Of a stretch of 64,000 bases of DNA, positions 33,827 to 42,857 are shown one piece after another (within the stretch, counting starts at the first letter, position 1; every line of letters starts with the position of its first letter). The translations under genes were made by a program, and so were the position numbers. The notes under the pieces were generated by a model. That model was not told the origin of the DNA. It saw only the letters and a program-made list of their open reading frames with translations, and did no database searches. Source of the stretch: Aquabacterium sp. OR-4 (GTDB lineage Bacteria; Pseudomonadota; Gammaproteobacteria; Burkholderiales; Burkholderiaceae_C); NCBI RefSeq assembly GCF_025290835.2, contig NZ_JAOCQD020000003.1, positions 620,001-684,000 on the forward strand. The letters run 5' to 3'.

Positions 33827-35218
33827 TCAGGCCGGCCGGCCCAGGCGCTGCTGCTCGTCGGCGCGGCGCAGCAGCAGGGCCTGCTCGGCCTGGTTGGCGG
33901 TGAGCGTGGCCGCATGGCGAAAGCCCGCCTCGGCCTCGCCGTGCCGGCCCAGGCGGGCCAGCAGGTCGGCCATCGCGCTGGCCAGCCAGGGGTAGTCGCG
34001 CAGCGCGGGCTCGGCCAGCAGCGCCTGCATCAGCGGCAGCGCCGCAGCCGGGCCCTGGGCCAGGCCCACGGCCACGGCACGGTTCAGGGCCACCACCGGC
34101 GAGGGCTGCACGGCCAGCAGGCGGTCATACAACTGGGCGATGTGGGCCCAGTCGGTGCTGGCCGCGGTGGCCGCGCGCGCATGGCAGGCGGCGATGGCGG
34201 CCTGCAGCGCATAGGGGCCGGCCGGTTGATCATGGGCCGCCCCCCACACCGTTGCACGCTGCAGCGCGGCCAGGCCGCGCTGGATCAGCACGCCGTCCCA
34301 GCGGCTGCGGTCTTGCTCGGCCAGCAGCACCGGCTGGCCGGCCGTATCCACCCGCGCCGCGCTGCGCGAGGCCTGCAGGGCCAGCAGGGCGTCGAGGGCC
34401 TGCACCTCGGCGGCATCGGGGCCCGCGGCGGCGTCATCGAGATGCCGCGCCAGCAGGCCCGACAGGCGCAACGCCTCGTGCACCAGATCACCGCGCAGCA
34501 GCGCAGGCCCGCGCACCGCGCTGTAGCCGGCGTTGAACAGCAGATACACCACCTCCAGCACCGAGGCCAGGCGTTCGCGCAGCGCCGCGCCTTGCGGCAT
34601 CTCGAAGGGCACGCCGGCCTCGGCCAGCGTGCGCTTGGCACGCACGATGCGCTGCGCCACGGTGGCCTCGCTGCTGAGAAAGGCCCGCGCGATCTCCTCG
34701 GTGCTGAGCCCCGCCACGCACTTGAGCGTGAGCGCGCTGCGCGCGTCGGGCGACAGCAGCGGGTGGCAGGCCGTGAACACCAGGCGCAGCATGTCGTCGC
34801 CAAAGGCGTCGGCACGGGCATCGTCCAGCGCATCCACGAAGTCGGGCACGGTCAAGGCTTCGCGGGCTTGCAGGTCGGCACCGATCTGCACCAGCTTGGC
34901 CGCCAGCACGGTGTCGCGGCGCAGCAGATCGAGTGCACGGTTTCTGGCGGTGGTGGTCAGCCAGGCGGCGGGGCGGTCGGGCAGGCCGTCGCGCGGCCAG
35001 GTGTCGAGGGCGGCCAGCAGGGCATCCTGCGCCAGGTCTTCGGCCAGGCCGATGTCGCGCACCATGCGCGCCACGGTGGCCACGATCAGCGCGGCCTCGC
35101 GGCGCCAGGTATCGGCCAGCACGGCCTGCACGCGGGCCAGGTCAGCGCGTGCGGCCGGGGCCGGGGCGCCGTCGCGGCTGTCGCTGCCGGTTCCAGATCG
35201 TGTGCGTCGCGCCGCCAT
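33827..35218 (-). CDS. ECF42-type RNA polymerase sigma factor
   Basis: Extended ECF sigma factor of 463 aa, far longer than the usual 180-200. Region 2 (about 30-105: RDIGLAEDLAQDALLAALDTWPRDGLPDRPAAWLTTTARNRALDLLRR) and region 4 (about 135-200: LSTEEIARAFLSSEATVAQRIVRAKRTLAEAG) are followed by a roughly 250-residue helical, TPR-like C-terminal extension (WAHIAQLYDRLLAVQPSPVVALNRAVAVG). This extension and its linkage to a YCII/DGPF gene define group ECF42, in which no classical anti-sigma factor is found and the extension is thought to control activity. It starts 10 bp after the VOC gene's stop. Confidence 0.92.
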   Translation of the reverse strand: MAARRTRSGTGSDSRDGAPAPAARADLARVQAVLADTWRREAALIVATVARMVRDIGLAEDLAQDALLAALDTWPRDGLPDRPAAWLTTTARNRALDLLRRDTVLAAKLVQIGADLQAREALTVPDFVDALDDARADAFGDDMLRLVFTACHPLLSPDARSALTLKCVAGLSTEEIARAFLSSEATVAQRIVRAKRTLAEAGVPFEMPQGAALRERLASVLEVVYLLFNAGYSAVRGPALLRGDLVHEALRLSGLLARHLDDAAAGPDAAEVQALDALLALQASRSAARVDTAGQPVLLAEQDRSRWDGVLIQRGLAALQRATVWGAAHDQPAGPYALQAAIAACHARAATAASTDWAHIAQLYDRLLAVQPSPVVALNRAVAVGLAQGPAAALPLMQALLAEPALRDYPWLASAMADLLARLGRHGEAEAGFRHAATLTANQAEQALLLRRADEQQRLGRPA

Positions 35219-35228
35219 GCCTGCAGGA

Positions 35229-35648
35229 TCAGCCCGGCTGGGCGCCCGGCGCCACGTCGGGGTTCAGCCAGCTCAGTTCCCACACATGGCCGTCCAGGTC
35301 TTCGAAGGCATGGCCGTACATGAAGTCGCCGTGCACCTGCGGTGGCCGCGGCACGCTGCCACCGGCGGCCACGGCCAGGGCCACCATCTCGTCGACCGCG
35401 GCGCGGGTTTCACGGCTGATGCACACCAGCACCTCGGTGGCCTGGCGCGCATCCACCACCGGCTTGGTGCAGAAGCTCGCGAAGAAGTCGCGGCGCAGCA
35501 GCATCACGAAGATGTTGTCGGCCACCACCATGCACAGGCCCTGCTCGTTGCTGAACTGCTCGTTGAAGCCGAAGCCCAGCGCGCTGAAGAAGCGCCGCGA
35601 CGCGGCCACGTCGGCGATGGGCAGGTTGACGAAGATGTGCTGGGGCAT
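35229..35648 (-). CDS. VOC (glyoxalase/bleomycin-resistance fold) protein
   Basis: Protein of 139 aa with two beta-alpha-beta-beta-beta modules of the vicinal oxygen chelate superfamily (FVNLPIADVAASRRFFSALGF at the start, HAFEDLDGHVWELSWLNP at the end with the metal-ligand Glu position). The ATG at 35648 has GGAG about 6 bases before it. It lies between the YCII gene and the ECF42 sigma gene on the same strand. VOC proteins of this PhnB/YaeR-like kind often accompany YCII proteins and ECF sigma factors. The substrate is unknown. Confidence 0.88.
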   Translation of the reverse strand: MPQHIFVNLPIADVAASRRFFSALGFGFNEQFSNEQGLCMVVADNIFVMLLRRDFFASFCTKPVVDARQATEVLVCISRETRAAVDEMVALAVAAGGSVPRPPQVHGDFMYGHAFEDLDGHVWELSWLNPDVAPGAQPG

Positions 35649-35759
35649 GGAGGTCTCCTGGACGCGTTGGGGCTGAATGCCATCACGACGAAGCCGTGCA
35701 CCGGTTTTCGACACGCCGCGCCGATGTGGCCGCCGATCAAGCGCCGCGCCGGCAGGCGC

Positions 35760-36113
35760 TCAAAGAAAACACGGCCCCAGCGCGCGCACCTCCACCGTGC
35801 ACCAGGCCGCCGCCGGGCAGCGCTGGGCAATCGCCAGGGCCTCGTCGCGGCTCACATCCTGCAGCAGAAAAAAGCCGCCCACCATCTCCTTGGCCTCGGC
35901 AAACGGGCCGTCGAGCAGGCGCACCGCGCCGTCGCGCTTTTCCACCCGGGTGGCCTGGTCCTGGCCCACCAGCGACTCCACCGCGCGCAGCTTGCCCTCG
36001 CGCTGCAGGCCCTCGGCAAAGGCCACCATCTGGGCATAGGCGGCCTCGCCCTGCTCGCGGGTGCGGGTGGCGCGCTGGCCGACGGGTTCGTGGATCAGCA
36101 GCAGATACGACAC
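35760..36113 (-). CDS. YCII-related (DGPF-domain) protein
   Basis: Protein of 117 aa with the YCII fold. The DGPF motif is visible (VRLLDGPFAEAKEMVGGFFLLQ), as are the N-terminal SYLLLIHEP strand and the C-terminal EVRALGP signature. It starts with GTG at 36113, supported by AGGAGAA about 8 bases upstream. DGPF proteins are the constant partners of ECF42 sigma factors, the gene two places downstream. The biochemical role is not settled. Confidence 0.9.
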   Translation of the reverse strand: MSYLLLIHEPVGQRATRTREQGEAAYAQMVAFAEGLQREGKLRAVESLVGQDQATRVEKRDGAVRLLDGPFAEAKEMVGGFFLLQDVSRDEALAIAQRCPAAAWCTVEVRALGPCFL

Positions 36114-36272
36114 GGAACGGTTCTCCTGGCAGCGTCGGACATGGCCCCGGATTCAACCATGCCAGGCCCCCCCGGTGGCGCCGGCAGCCCGGCCGCCGGC
36201 GGCCCAGGCCAGCGCCCGGTGGCGGCCGGGCCTGTGTTGCAATGCCCGCAACACACACCCACGGATGCCGCG

Positions 36273-38225
36273 ATGACTCAGCCCATGTGCCCGACCCATC
36301 ACCCATGTGCAGCGGCACGGTGGCCCTCGCATCCCGGGCCAGGCAACCTGCGGCCCTGGCGCCGCACGCCGTGCGCGCAGTGGCCCTGGCACGGCCTGCC
36401 GGGCCTGGCCGCACTGGCCATGGCGGCAGCGCTGGCCATGCTGGCGCCGGTGCAGCCGGCTTTGGCCCAGGGCCACAGCCATGGCGAGCCGGCCAGCGCC
36501 GCCGCCGCCCCCACCCCTGCCGCGCCCAAGCCCTGGGTGGCCACCAGCAATGCCATCACCCGCGAGCTGCTGGCCTTGCAGGGCCAGTTTGCGCCCGAGT
36601 TCGCCTCCCAGATGGGGCTGACCGCCTTTGACGGCCTGGTGCGTGACCTGAGCCCCGGTGCCGACGAGCGCTATCTGGCCGCCGCCGACGCCAAGGTGGT
36701 CAGCCTGCGGCAGCGCCTGGCCAGCGAGGCCGATGCCGAGGTGCGGCAAGACCTGCAGATCCTCATCGACAGCGTGCAGGCCAATGCCGACAGCACCCGC
36801 CTGAACATGCGGCTGGCGCTGGATTGGGAAGATGCCGCCGAGCTGGTGTTTGGCGGCCTGCGCAACCTGCTTGACGAGCAGCAGCCTGCCGAGCGCCGCG
36901 CCAAGGCGCTGGAGCGCCTGCAGCGCTACCTGGGCCTGCACCCTGGCAGCCGCTCGGTGTTTCAGGATCTGCGCCGGCGTTTTGAAGAAAGCCGCGCGCC
37001 TGGCCGCATCGGCCCGGTCAAGGCCCAGGTCGACAAGGCGCAAGCCCAGGGCGCCACCTATGTGAGCGGCATCCGCGAGCTGTTCAAGCGTTTTCCGCAG
37101 CCGGGCATGGCGCCGGCCCTCGACGAGCTGGAGCGCCAGGTGGCCGAGCACAGCGCGTGGCAGCAGCGCGTGGTGCTGCCGCTGGCGCGCAGCGACTTCC
37201 AGGGCCCGCCCGAGCTGTATGCCGACAAGCTGCGCCAGGTGGGCATCGACATCGCCCCGGCCGAGCTGATCCGCCTGGCCCAGGTGAGCTACCTGGAAAC
37301 CCGTGCGGCCATGGTGGCGCTGGCGCCCCAGGTGGCCGCCGCCAAGGGCTGGCCCAAGGATCTGGATTACCCGGGCGTGATCCGCCGCCTGAAGGCCGAA
37401 ACCCTGGCCGACGACCAGCTGGTGCCGCACTACACCGCGGTGAACCAGCAGCTCGAGGCCATCATCCGCCGCGAGCGCATCGCCACCCTGCCCGACCGGC
37501 CGCTGGGCATGAAGCTGGCCTCGGCCGCTGAATCGGCGGCCCAGCCCGCACCGCACCTGCGCCCGCCGCGCCTGGTGGGCAATGCCGGCGAGCGCGGCAT
37601 CTTCGTGCTGCCGGTGCGCAACCCCGGCGCCGGGGCCGGCGAGGCCTATGACGATTTCAACTTCCCGGCGGCCGCCTGGACCCTCAGCGCCCATGAAGGC
37701 CGGCCCGGCCACGAGCTGCAGTTCAGTGCCATGGTCGAGCGCGGCGTGTCGCTGGCGCGCTCGCTCTACGCCTTCAACAGCGTCAACGTGGAAGGCTGGG
37801 CGCTGTACGCCGAGGCCGAGGCCCTGCCCCACGAACCGCTGGACGGCCAGTTGATCGCGCTGCAGTTCCGCCTGCTGCGCGCCGCCCGCGCCATGCTGGA
37901 CCCGATGCTCAACCTGGGCCAGGCCAGCACCGAAGACGCCGCCCGCCTGCTGCGCGAGGAGGTGGGCATGTCGGCCGCCATGACCCGCCAGGAGATCGAC
38001 CGCTACACCTTCCGCCTGCCCGGCCAGGCCGGCAGCTACCTGTATGGCTACCTGCGGCTGCTGCAACTGCGCGCCGACGCCGAGCTGGCCCTGGGCCCGC
38101 GCTTCAACCGCCTGGCGTTCAACGACTTCGTGGTGGGCCAGGGCCTGCTGCCGCCGGCCTTGCTGGCCAAGGCGGTGCGCGAGCAGTTCGTGCCGGCGCG
38201 GCGAAAGTTGGCGGGCACGCAGTGA
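36273..38225 (+). CDS. DUF885 family exported protein, peptidase-like
   Basis: Exported protein of 650 aa. A long N-terminus with a hydrophobic stretch (about 43-64, LAALAMAAALAMLAPVQPALAQ) reads as a signal peptide. The DUF885 signature is present: H474-E-G-R-P-G-H479 with downstream GWALYAEAEAL, which together resemble a zinc metallopeptidase centre (HExxxGH, then Glu). The body is almost entirely helical, as in the family, and ends with FNDFVVGQGLLPPALLAKAVREQF. DUF885 members are thought to be metallo-carboxypeptidase-like, but substrates are mostly unknown. A start at 36285 is also possible. It is monocistronic, with divergent and convergent neighbours. Confidence 0.85.
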   Translation: MTQPMCPTHHPCAAARWPSHPGPGNLRPWRRTPCAQWPWHGLPGLAALAMAAALAMLAPVQPALAQGHSHGEPASAAAAPTPAAPKPWVATSNAITRELLALQGQFAPEFASQMGLTAFDGLVRDLSPGADERYLAAADAKVVSLRQRLASEADAEVRQDLQILIDSVQANADSTRLNMRLALDWEDAAELVFGGLRNLLDEQQPAERRAKALERLQRYLGLHPGSRSVFQDLRRRFEESRAPGRIGPVKAQVDKAQAQGATYVSGIRELFKRFPQPGMAPALDELERQVAEHSAWQQRVVLPLARSDFQGPPELYADKLRQVGIDIAPAELIRLAQVSYLETRAAMVALAPQVAAAKGWPKDLDYPGVIRRLKAETLADDQLVPHYTAVNQQLEAIIRRERIATLPDRPLGMKLASAAESAAQPAPHLRPPRLVGNAGERGIFVLPVRNPGAGAGEAYDDFNFPAAAWTLSAHEGRPGHELQFSAMVERGVSLARSLYAFNSVNVEGWALYAEAEALPHEPLDGQLIALQFRLLRAARAMLDPMLNLGQASTEDAARLLREEVGMSAAMTRQEIDRYTFRLPGQAGSYLYGYLRLLQLRADAELALGPRFNRLAFNDFVVGQGLLPPALLAKAVREQFVPARRKLAGTQ

Positions 38226-38345
38226 CCATGCGCCGGCCCGCCGCACGCCACCGTGCGGCCCGGCTCACGGGGTGGCAAGGGCACTGAACGCCATCCGGCC
38301 TGCCGCGCAGAGGGCCGTGCTTTGGACACCTCTGCAGCCCCACCC

Positions 38346-38801
38346 TCAGTCTGCAGCCTCATCCCCCGCCGGCAAGTCGCCCAGCATGCCGATCAATTCA
38401 TCCAGCGTGGCATAGAAGCGCTCGGTGAACTCGCTGCCGATGTGGGCCTCGATGGCGGCATACACGGCTTCGATCTGCGGCGCCATCGCATCGGCCAGCG
38501 CGCGGCTGGTGTCGGTCAGGCTCACCAGCACGCGGCGGGCGTCGTGCGGCAGACGTTCGCGGCTCACCAGGCCCATGGCCTCCATGCGCGCCAGCACGCC
38601 GGCCAGGCTGGGGCTGGACAGACGGCAGGCCTCACCGATCTGGCGCGGCTCCAGCGGGCCGTGCTGGAGCAGTGCGCGCACGATGCGCCATTGCTGCTCG
38701 GTCACCCCGTGCGTGTTCAGGATGGGCCGAAAGTGCGCCATCACGCTCTCGCGGGCATGCAGCAGCAGCAGCGGCAGGTTGCGGTGCTGGAACGTTGACA
38801 T
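38346..38801 (-). CDS. hpaR: HpaR, MarR-family repressor of homoprotocatechuate catabolism
   Basis: MarR-type regulator of 151 aa. The winged helix spans about 30-100 (THGVTEQQWRIVRALLQHGPLEPRQIGEACRLSSPSLAGVLARMEAMGLVSRERLPHDARRVLVSLT), and the N-terminal FQHRNLPLLLLHARESVMAHFRP is characteristic of HpaR. In E. coli HpaR represses the meta-cleavage operon until 4-hydroxyphenylacetate or homoprotocatechuate binds. It is divergent from hpaG1. ATG at 38801 is preferred; a GTG two codons upstream (38807) lies within the operator palindrome. Confidence 0.93.
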   Translation of the reverse strand: MSTFQHRNLPLLLLHARESVMAHFRPILNTHGVTEQQWRIVRALLQHGPLEPRQIGEACRLSSPSLAGVLARMEAMGLVSRERLPHDARRVLVSLTDTSRALADAMAPQIEAVYAAIEAHIGSEFTERFYATLDELIGMLGDLPAGDEAAD

Positions 38802-38803
38802 GC

Positions 38804-38837
38804 TCACATGTTAGCGAATAGAGTTGCTAACTTGTGA
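38804..38837. promoter_or_regulatory. HpaR operator palindrome
   Basis: TCACATGTTAGC (38804-38815) and GCTAACTTGTGA (38826-38837) are reverse complements except for one base, separated by 10 bp. The repeat lies between divergent hpaR and hpaG1, right at the hpaR start, and has the size expected for a MarR dimer. It should shut both promoters. Confidence 0.75.
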
Positions 38838-38886
38838 GTGATTTGTTTGGCCACGCCGCCGTGGCCTCAGCCTGCGTTTGCACACC

Positions 38887-39627
38887 ATGCCTGCGATGCC
38901 CCTTGTTCCCCTGGTGCCCGGCGGGCCACTGCCGGGCTTGCCGCGGCCGCCTTGGCAGCTGTCGGGCCGCGTGTACGGCGCACTGTTGAACCACGCGCCC
39001 GAGCGGGTGGCGCTGGGCGATGCCGCACACCAGCCGCCCTACAAGGCGCCGCCGCGCGCGCCGGTGCTGCAGGTCAAACCGCGCAACACGCTGGCCGGTG
39101 ATGGCGCGCAGGTGCCGGTGCCGCCCGATGTGCCCGCGCTGGAAGTGGGGGCCTCGCTGGCCATCGTGATCGGCCGCACCGCTTGCCGGGTGGCCGAGGC
39201 CGATGCGGCCAGCGTGATCGCCGGGCTCACCATCGCCGCTGATCTGCGCGTGCCGCACGCCAGCCACTACCGCCCGGCCGTGCGCCAGCGCGCTCGCGAC
39301 GGCTTCTGCCCGCTGGGTCCGCGCGTGGTGGCGCTGGCGGACGTGGGTGGCCTGGCCGCGGCCGATGCGCTGGCCGTGCAGGTGGCCATCGACGGCCAGC
39401 CGGCCTTCAGCGGCAGCACCGGTGAGCGCGTGCGCGGCATCGCGCGGCTGATCGCCGATGTCACCGAGTTCATGACGCTGGAGGCCGGCGATGTGCTGAT
39501 GCTGGGCGTGGCCGCCCGCGCGCCACAGGCCCGCGTGGGCCAGGCCGTGGCCGTGGCCATCGCGGGCATCGGCACGCTGCAGCTTTCTCTGGTGGCCGAA
39601 GCGGCTGCCGCTGAGCGCATTGCATGA
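38887..39627 (+). CDS. hpaG1: HpaG1, homoprotocatechuate pathway isomerase/decarboxylase, N-terminal half
   Basis: Fumarylacetoacetate hydrolase-fold protein of 246 aa. It matches the N-terminal half of the bifunctional HpaG of E. coli (SGRVYGALLNHAPERVALGDA, QPPYKAPPRAPVLQVKPRNTL, LEVGASLAIVIGRTACRV with the metal-binding Glu region reduced, LRVPHASHYRPAVRQRARDGFCPLGPRVV). In the pathway HpaG decarboxylates 5-oxo-pent-3-ene-1,2,5-tricarboxylate and isomerises the product. ATG at 38887; a second ATG lies at 38896. The stop overlaps the hpaG2 start (ATGA), so the two halves are made together and are expected to form one complex. Confidence 0.9.
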   Translation: MPAMPLVPLVPGGPLPGLPRPPWQLSGRVYGALLNHAPERVALGDAAHQPPYKAPPRAPVLQVKPRNTLAGDGAQVPVPPDVPALEVGASLAIVIGRTACRVAEADAASVIAGLTIAADLRVPHASHYRPAVRQRARDGFCPLGPRVVALADVGGLAAADALAVQVAIDGQPAFSGSTGERVRGIARLIADVTEFMTLEAGDVLMLGVAARAPQARVGQAVAVAIAGIGTLQLSLVAEAAAAERIA

Positions 39628-40406
39628 GCACCGTGCCGGTCAAGACCGCCCGGGTGGCCTACGCTGGCGCCATCCACAGCGCCCAGCCCCACCCGCAAGG
39701 CCTGCAGCTGGCCGACGGCCGCGTGCTGGCCGAGGGCGATGTGCAGTGGCTGCCGCCGTTCGAGGTGGGCACCATCCTCGCGCTGGGCCTGAACTATGCC
39801 GACCATGTGAAAGAGCTGAGCCAGGAGCTCACGCTGGGCGGCAAGGACGAACCGCTGGTGTTTCTCAAAGGCCCCGGCTCGCTGCTGGGCCACCGCGGCC
39901 ACACCCGCCGCCCGGCCGACGCCGCCTTCATGCACTATGAATGCGAGCTGGCCGTGGTGATCGGCCGCCTGGCCAGGAACGTCAAGGTGGCCGATGCGCT
40001 GGCCCATGTGGCCGGCTACACCGTGTGCAACGACTACGCGGTGCGCGACTACCTTGAAAACTGGTACCGCCCCAACCTGCGCGTGAAAAACCGTGATGGC
40101 GGCACCGTGCTGGGCCCCTGGCTGATGGATGCCAGCGCCGTGCCCGACCCCCAGGCGCTGGCGCTGCGCACGCGTGTCAACGGCCAGATCACCCAGCAGG
40201 GCAGCACGGCCCACATGGTGCACAGCGTGGCCGAGCTGGTGGCCTACCTCAGCAGCTTCATGACCCTGCTGCCGGGCGATGTGATCCTGACCGGCACGCC
40301 CGAGGGCGTGGTGAACGTCAACGCCGGCGATGTGGTCGAGTGCGAGATCGACGGCATCGGCACGCTGACGAACACCCTGGTGCCCGACCGTGCTTTTGGC
40401 CGCTGA
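39624..40406 (+). CDS. hpaG2: HpaG2, homoprotocatechuate pathway isomerase/decarboxylase, C-terminal half
   Basis: FAH-family enzyme of 260 aa corresponding to the C-terminal half of HpaG. Conserved blocks are ALGLNYADHVKEL, DEPLVFLKGPGSLLGH, FMHYECELAVVIGR (E-x-E metal ligands), AGYTVCNDYAVRDYLENWYRPNLRVKNRDG and GDVILTGTPEGV. The N-terminal part begins like other HpaG C-terminal halves (VAYAGAIHSAQP). It starts in an ATGA overlap with hpaG1. It works with HpaG1 in the decarboxylation and isomerisation step after HpaE and HpaF. Confidence 0.93.
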   Translation: MSTVPVKTARVAYAGAIHSAQPHPQGLQLADGRVLAEGDVQWLPPFEVGTILALGLNYADHVKELSQELTLGGKDEPLVFLKGPGSLLGHRGHTRRPADAAFMHYECELAVVIGRLARNVKVADALAHVAGYTVCNDYAVRDYLENWYRPNLRVKNRDGGTVLGPWLMDASAVPDPQALALRTRVNGQITQQGSTAHMVHSVAELVAYLSSFMTLLPGDVILTGTPEGVVNVNAGDVVECEIDGIGTLTNTLVPDRAFGR

Positions 40407-40443
40407 GCCTGGCCGCCCGCCACAGACATTTTCCGGAGCCCCC

Positions 40444-41913
40444 ATGCGCATCCAGCACCTGATCGATGGCCGCAGCGTCGAGAGCGCCCGCTACTTCAAC
40501 ACCGTGAACCCCGCCACCCAAGAGGTGCTGGCCGAGGTGGCCGAGGGTGGCGCGGCCGAGGTGCATGCCGCGGTGGCCGCGGCCAAGGCGGCCTTTCCGG
40601 CCTGGGCCGGCCGCCCGGCACCTGAGCGCGCCGCGCTGATGCGCAAGCTGGGCGAGCTGATCACGCAACACGTGCCCGAGATCGCCCGCACCGAAACGCA
40701 GGACACCGGGCAGACCATCAGCCAGACGGCCCGGCAACTGGTGCCGCGCGCGGCCGACAACTTTCACTACTTTGCCGAGATGTGCACCCGGGTGGACGGC
40801 CACACCTACCCCACGCCCACGCACCTGAACTACACGCTGTTCCACCCGGTGGGCGTGTGCGCGCTGGTCAGCCCGTGGAACGTGCCCTTCATGACCGCCA
40901 CCTGGAAAGTGGCGCCCTGCCTGGCCTTTGGCAACACCGCGGTGCTGAAGATGAGCGAGTTGAGCCCGCTGAGCGCCGCGCGCCTGGGCGAGCTGGCGCT
41001 GGAGGCCGGCATTCCCAAGGGCGTGCTGAACATCGTGCACGGCACCGGCCAGGCCACCGGCGAGCCGCTGGTGGCCCACCCCGATGTGCGCGCCATCAGC
41101 TTCACCGGCTCCACCGCCACGGGCGATCGCATCGTGCGTGCTGCAGGCCTGAAGAAGTTCAGCATGGAGCTGGGTGGCAAGAGCCCGTTCGTGGTGTTTG
41201 CCGATGCCGACCTGGCGCGCGCGCTGGATGCCGCCGTGTTCATGATCTTCAGCAACAACGGCGAGCGCTGCACGGCGGGCAGCCGCATCCTGGTGCAGCG
41301 CTCGATCTACCAAGACTTTGCGCAGAAGTTTGCCGAGCGCGCCAGGCGCATACCCGTGGGCGACCCGCTGGCCGACAGCACCCTCATCGGCCCGATGATC
41401 AGCCCCGCCCACCTGGCCAAGGTGCGCAGCTACATCGATCTCGGCCCCAGGGAAGGCGCCACGCTGCTGTGCGGCGGGCTGGATCGGCCCAGCCATGCGC
41501 CCGCGCTGCCGGCCGGCATGGACAAGGGCAACTTCGTCTGGCCCACGGTGTTTGCCGATGTCGACAACCGCATGCGCATCGCGCAGGAAGAGATCTTCGG
41601 CCCGGTGGCCTGCCTGATCCCGTTCGACGACGAAGCCGATGCCATCCGCATCGCCAATGACATCGCCTACGGCCTGTCGAGCTATGTGTTCACCGAGAAC
41701 CTGGGCCGCGCCCACCGCGTGGCGGCCGCCATCGAGGCTGGCATGTGCTTCGTCAACAGCCAGAACGTGCGCGATCTGCGCCAGCCCTTTGGCGGCACCA
41801 AGGCCAGCGGCACCGGGCGCGAAGGCGGCACCTGGAGCTACGAGGTGTTTCTCGAGCCCAAGAACGTGGCGCTGAGCCTGGGTTCGCACCACATCCCGCA
41901 CTGGGGCGTCTGA
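40444..41913 (+). CDS. hpaE: HpaE, 5-carboxymethyl-2-hydroxymuconate semialdehyde dehydrogenase
   Basis: NAD-dependent aldehyde dehydrogenase of 489 aa that oxidises the ring-cleavage product 5-carboxymethyl-2-hydroxymuconate semialdehyde. Motifs are the NAD-binding SPWNVPFMTATWKVAPCLAFGN, the glycine motif FTGSTATGD, the catalytic Glu in MELGGKSPFVVF and nucleophile C276 in NNGERCTAGSRILV. The C-terminal PFGGTKASGTGREGG block is typical of HpaE. ATG at 40444 follows GGAG by 5 bases. It sits 37 bp after hpaG2 and just before hpaD, the usual cluster order. Confidence 0.95.
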   Translation: MRIQHLIDGRSVESARYFNTVNPATQEVLAEVAEGGAAEVHAAVAAAKAAFPAWAGRPAPERAALMRKLGELITQHVPEIARTETQDTGQTISQTARQLVPRAADNFHYFAEMCTRVDGHTYPTPTHLNYTLFHPVGVCALVSPWNVPFMTATWKVAPCLAFGNTAVLKMSELSPLSAARLGELALEAGIPKGVLNIVHGTGQATGEPLVAHPDVRAISFTGSTATGDRIVRAAGLKKFSMELGGKSPFVVFADADLARALDAAVFMIFSNNGERCTAGSRILVQRSIYQDFAQKFAERARRIPVGDPLADSTLIGPMISPAHLAKVRSYIDLGPREGATLLCGGLDRPSHAPALPAGMDKGNFVWPTVFADVDNRMRIAQEEIFGPVACLIPFDDEADAIRIANDIAYGLSSYVFTENLGRAHRVAAAIEAGMCFVNSQNVRDLRQPFGGTKASGTGREGGTWSYEVFLEPKNVALSLGSHHIPHWGV

Positions 41914-41915
41914 TC

Positions 41916-42842
41916 ATGGGCACGCTTGCACTCGCTGCCAAGATCACGCATGTGCCGTCGATGTACCTGAGCGAGCTGCCCGGCCCGCGCCAGGGCACGC
42001 GGCAGGACGCCATCGACGGCCACCGCGAGATCAGCCGCCGCTGCCGCGAGCTGGGCGTGGACACGCTGGTGGTGTTTGACACCCACTGGCTGGTCAATGC
42101 CAACTACCACCTCAACTGCGCGCCGCATTTCAAGGGCACCTACACCAGCAACGAGCTGCCGCACTTCATCGCCAACATGGCGTTTGAATCCCCCGGCAAT
42201 GCCGAGCTGGGCCGCGTGATGGCCCAGGTGGCCACCGAGATGGGCGTGGAAACGCTGGCCCACCACGCCACCACGCTGGCGCCCGAGTACGGCACCCTGG
42301 TGCCGCTGCGCTACATGAACGCCGACCAGCACTTCAAGGTGATCAGCGTGTCGGCGCTGTGCATGTCGCACTACCTCCACGATTCGGCGCGCCTGGGCTG
42401 GGCGCTGCGCCGGGCGGTGGAAGAGCACTACAGCGGCAGCGTGGCGTTTCTGGCCAGCGGATCACTCAGCCACCGCTTTGCGCAGAACGGCCTGGCGCCC
42501 GAGTACGCGTTCAAGATCTGGAGCCCGTTTCTCGAGCAGCTGGACCGCCGCGTGCTGCAGATGTGGGGCCAGGCGCAGTGGGCCGACTTCTGCACCATGC
42601 TGCCAGAGTACGCGGCCAAGGGCCATGGCGAGGGCTTCATGCACGACACGGCCATGCTGCTGGGTGCCCTGGGCTGGAGCGCCTACGACGCGCCGGTGGA
42701 GATGATCACGCCCTACTTCGGCGCCTCGGGCACCGGGCAGCTCAACGCCATCTTTCCGGTCACGCCGCAGGATGGCCGGGCCATCCCCAAGCCGCAAGCC
42801 AGCGCCGCCGACGGCTACACCAGCATCGCCACGCGGCTTTGA
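41916..42842 (+). CDS. hpaD: HpaD, 3,4-dihydroxyphenylacetate 2,3-dioxygenase
   Basis: Class III (LigB-type) extradiol ring-cleavage dioxygenase of 308 aa. It opens homoprotocatechuate to 5-carboxymethyl-2-hydroxymuconate semialdehyde. Expected features are VVFDTHWLVNANYHLN with the metal His, the catalytic His segment LAHHATTLAPEYGTLVPLRYM, and FLASGSLSHRFA with a second conserved His. The ATG at 41916 is 2 bp beyond the hpaE stop, so translation is coupled. The frame is open upstream only because it shadows hpaE. Confidence 0.94.
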   Translation: MGTLALAAKITHVPSMYLSELPGPRQGTRQDAIDGHREISRRCRELGVDTLVVFDTHWLVNANYHLNCAPHFKGTYTSNELPHFIANMAFESPGNAELGRVMAQVATEMGVETLAHHATTLAPEYGTLVPLRYMNADQHFKVISVSALCMSHYLHDSARLGWALRRAVEEHYSGSVAFLASGSLSHRFAQNGLAPEYAFKIWSPFLEQLDRRVLQMWGQAQWADFCTMLPEYAAKGHGEGFMHDTAMLLGALGWSAYDAPVEMITPYFGASGTGQLNAIFPVTPQDGRAIPKPQASAADGYTSIATRL

Positions 42843-42857
42843 TCGGCGCCCACCACC

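Noticed and set aside
34533..36272. Upstream 580 codons of the open frame that contains the DUF885 gene
   Set aside because: This part overlaps the sigma, VOC and YCII genes on the other strand, has no conserved features, and the signal peptide starts only at 36273.
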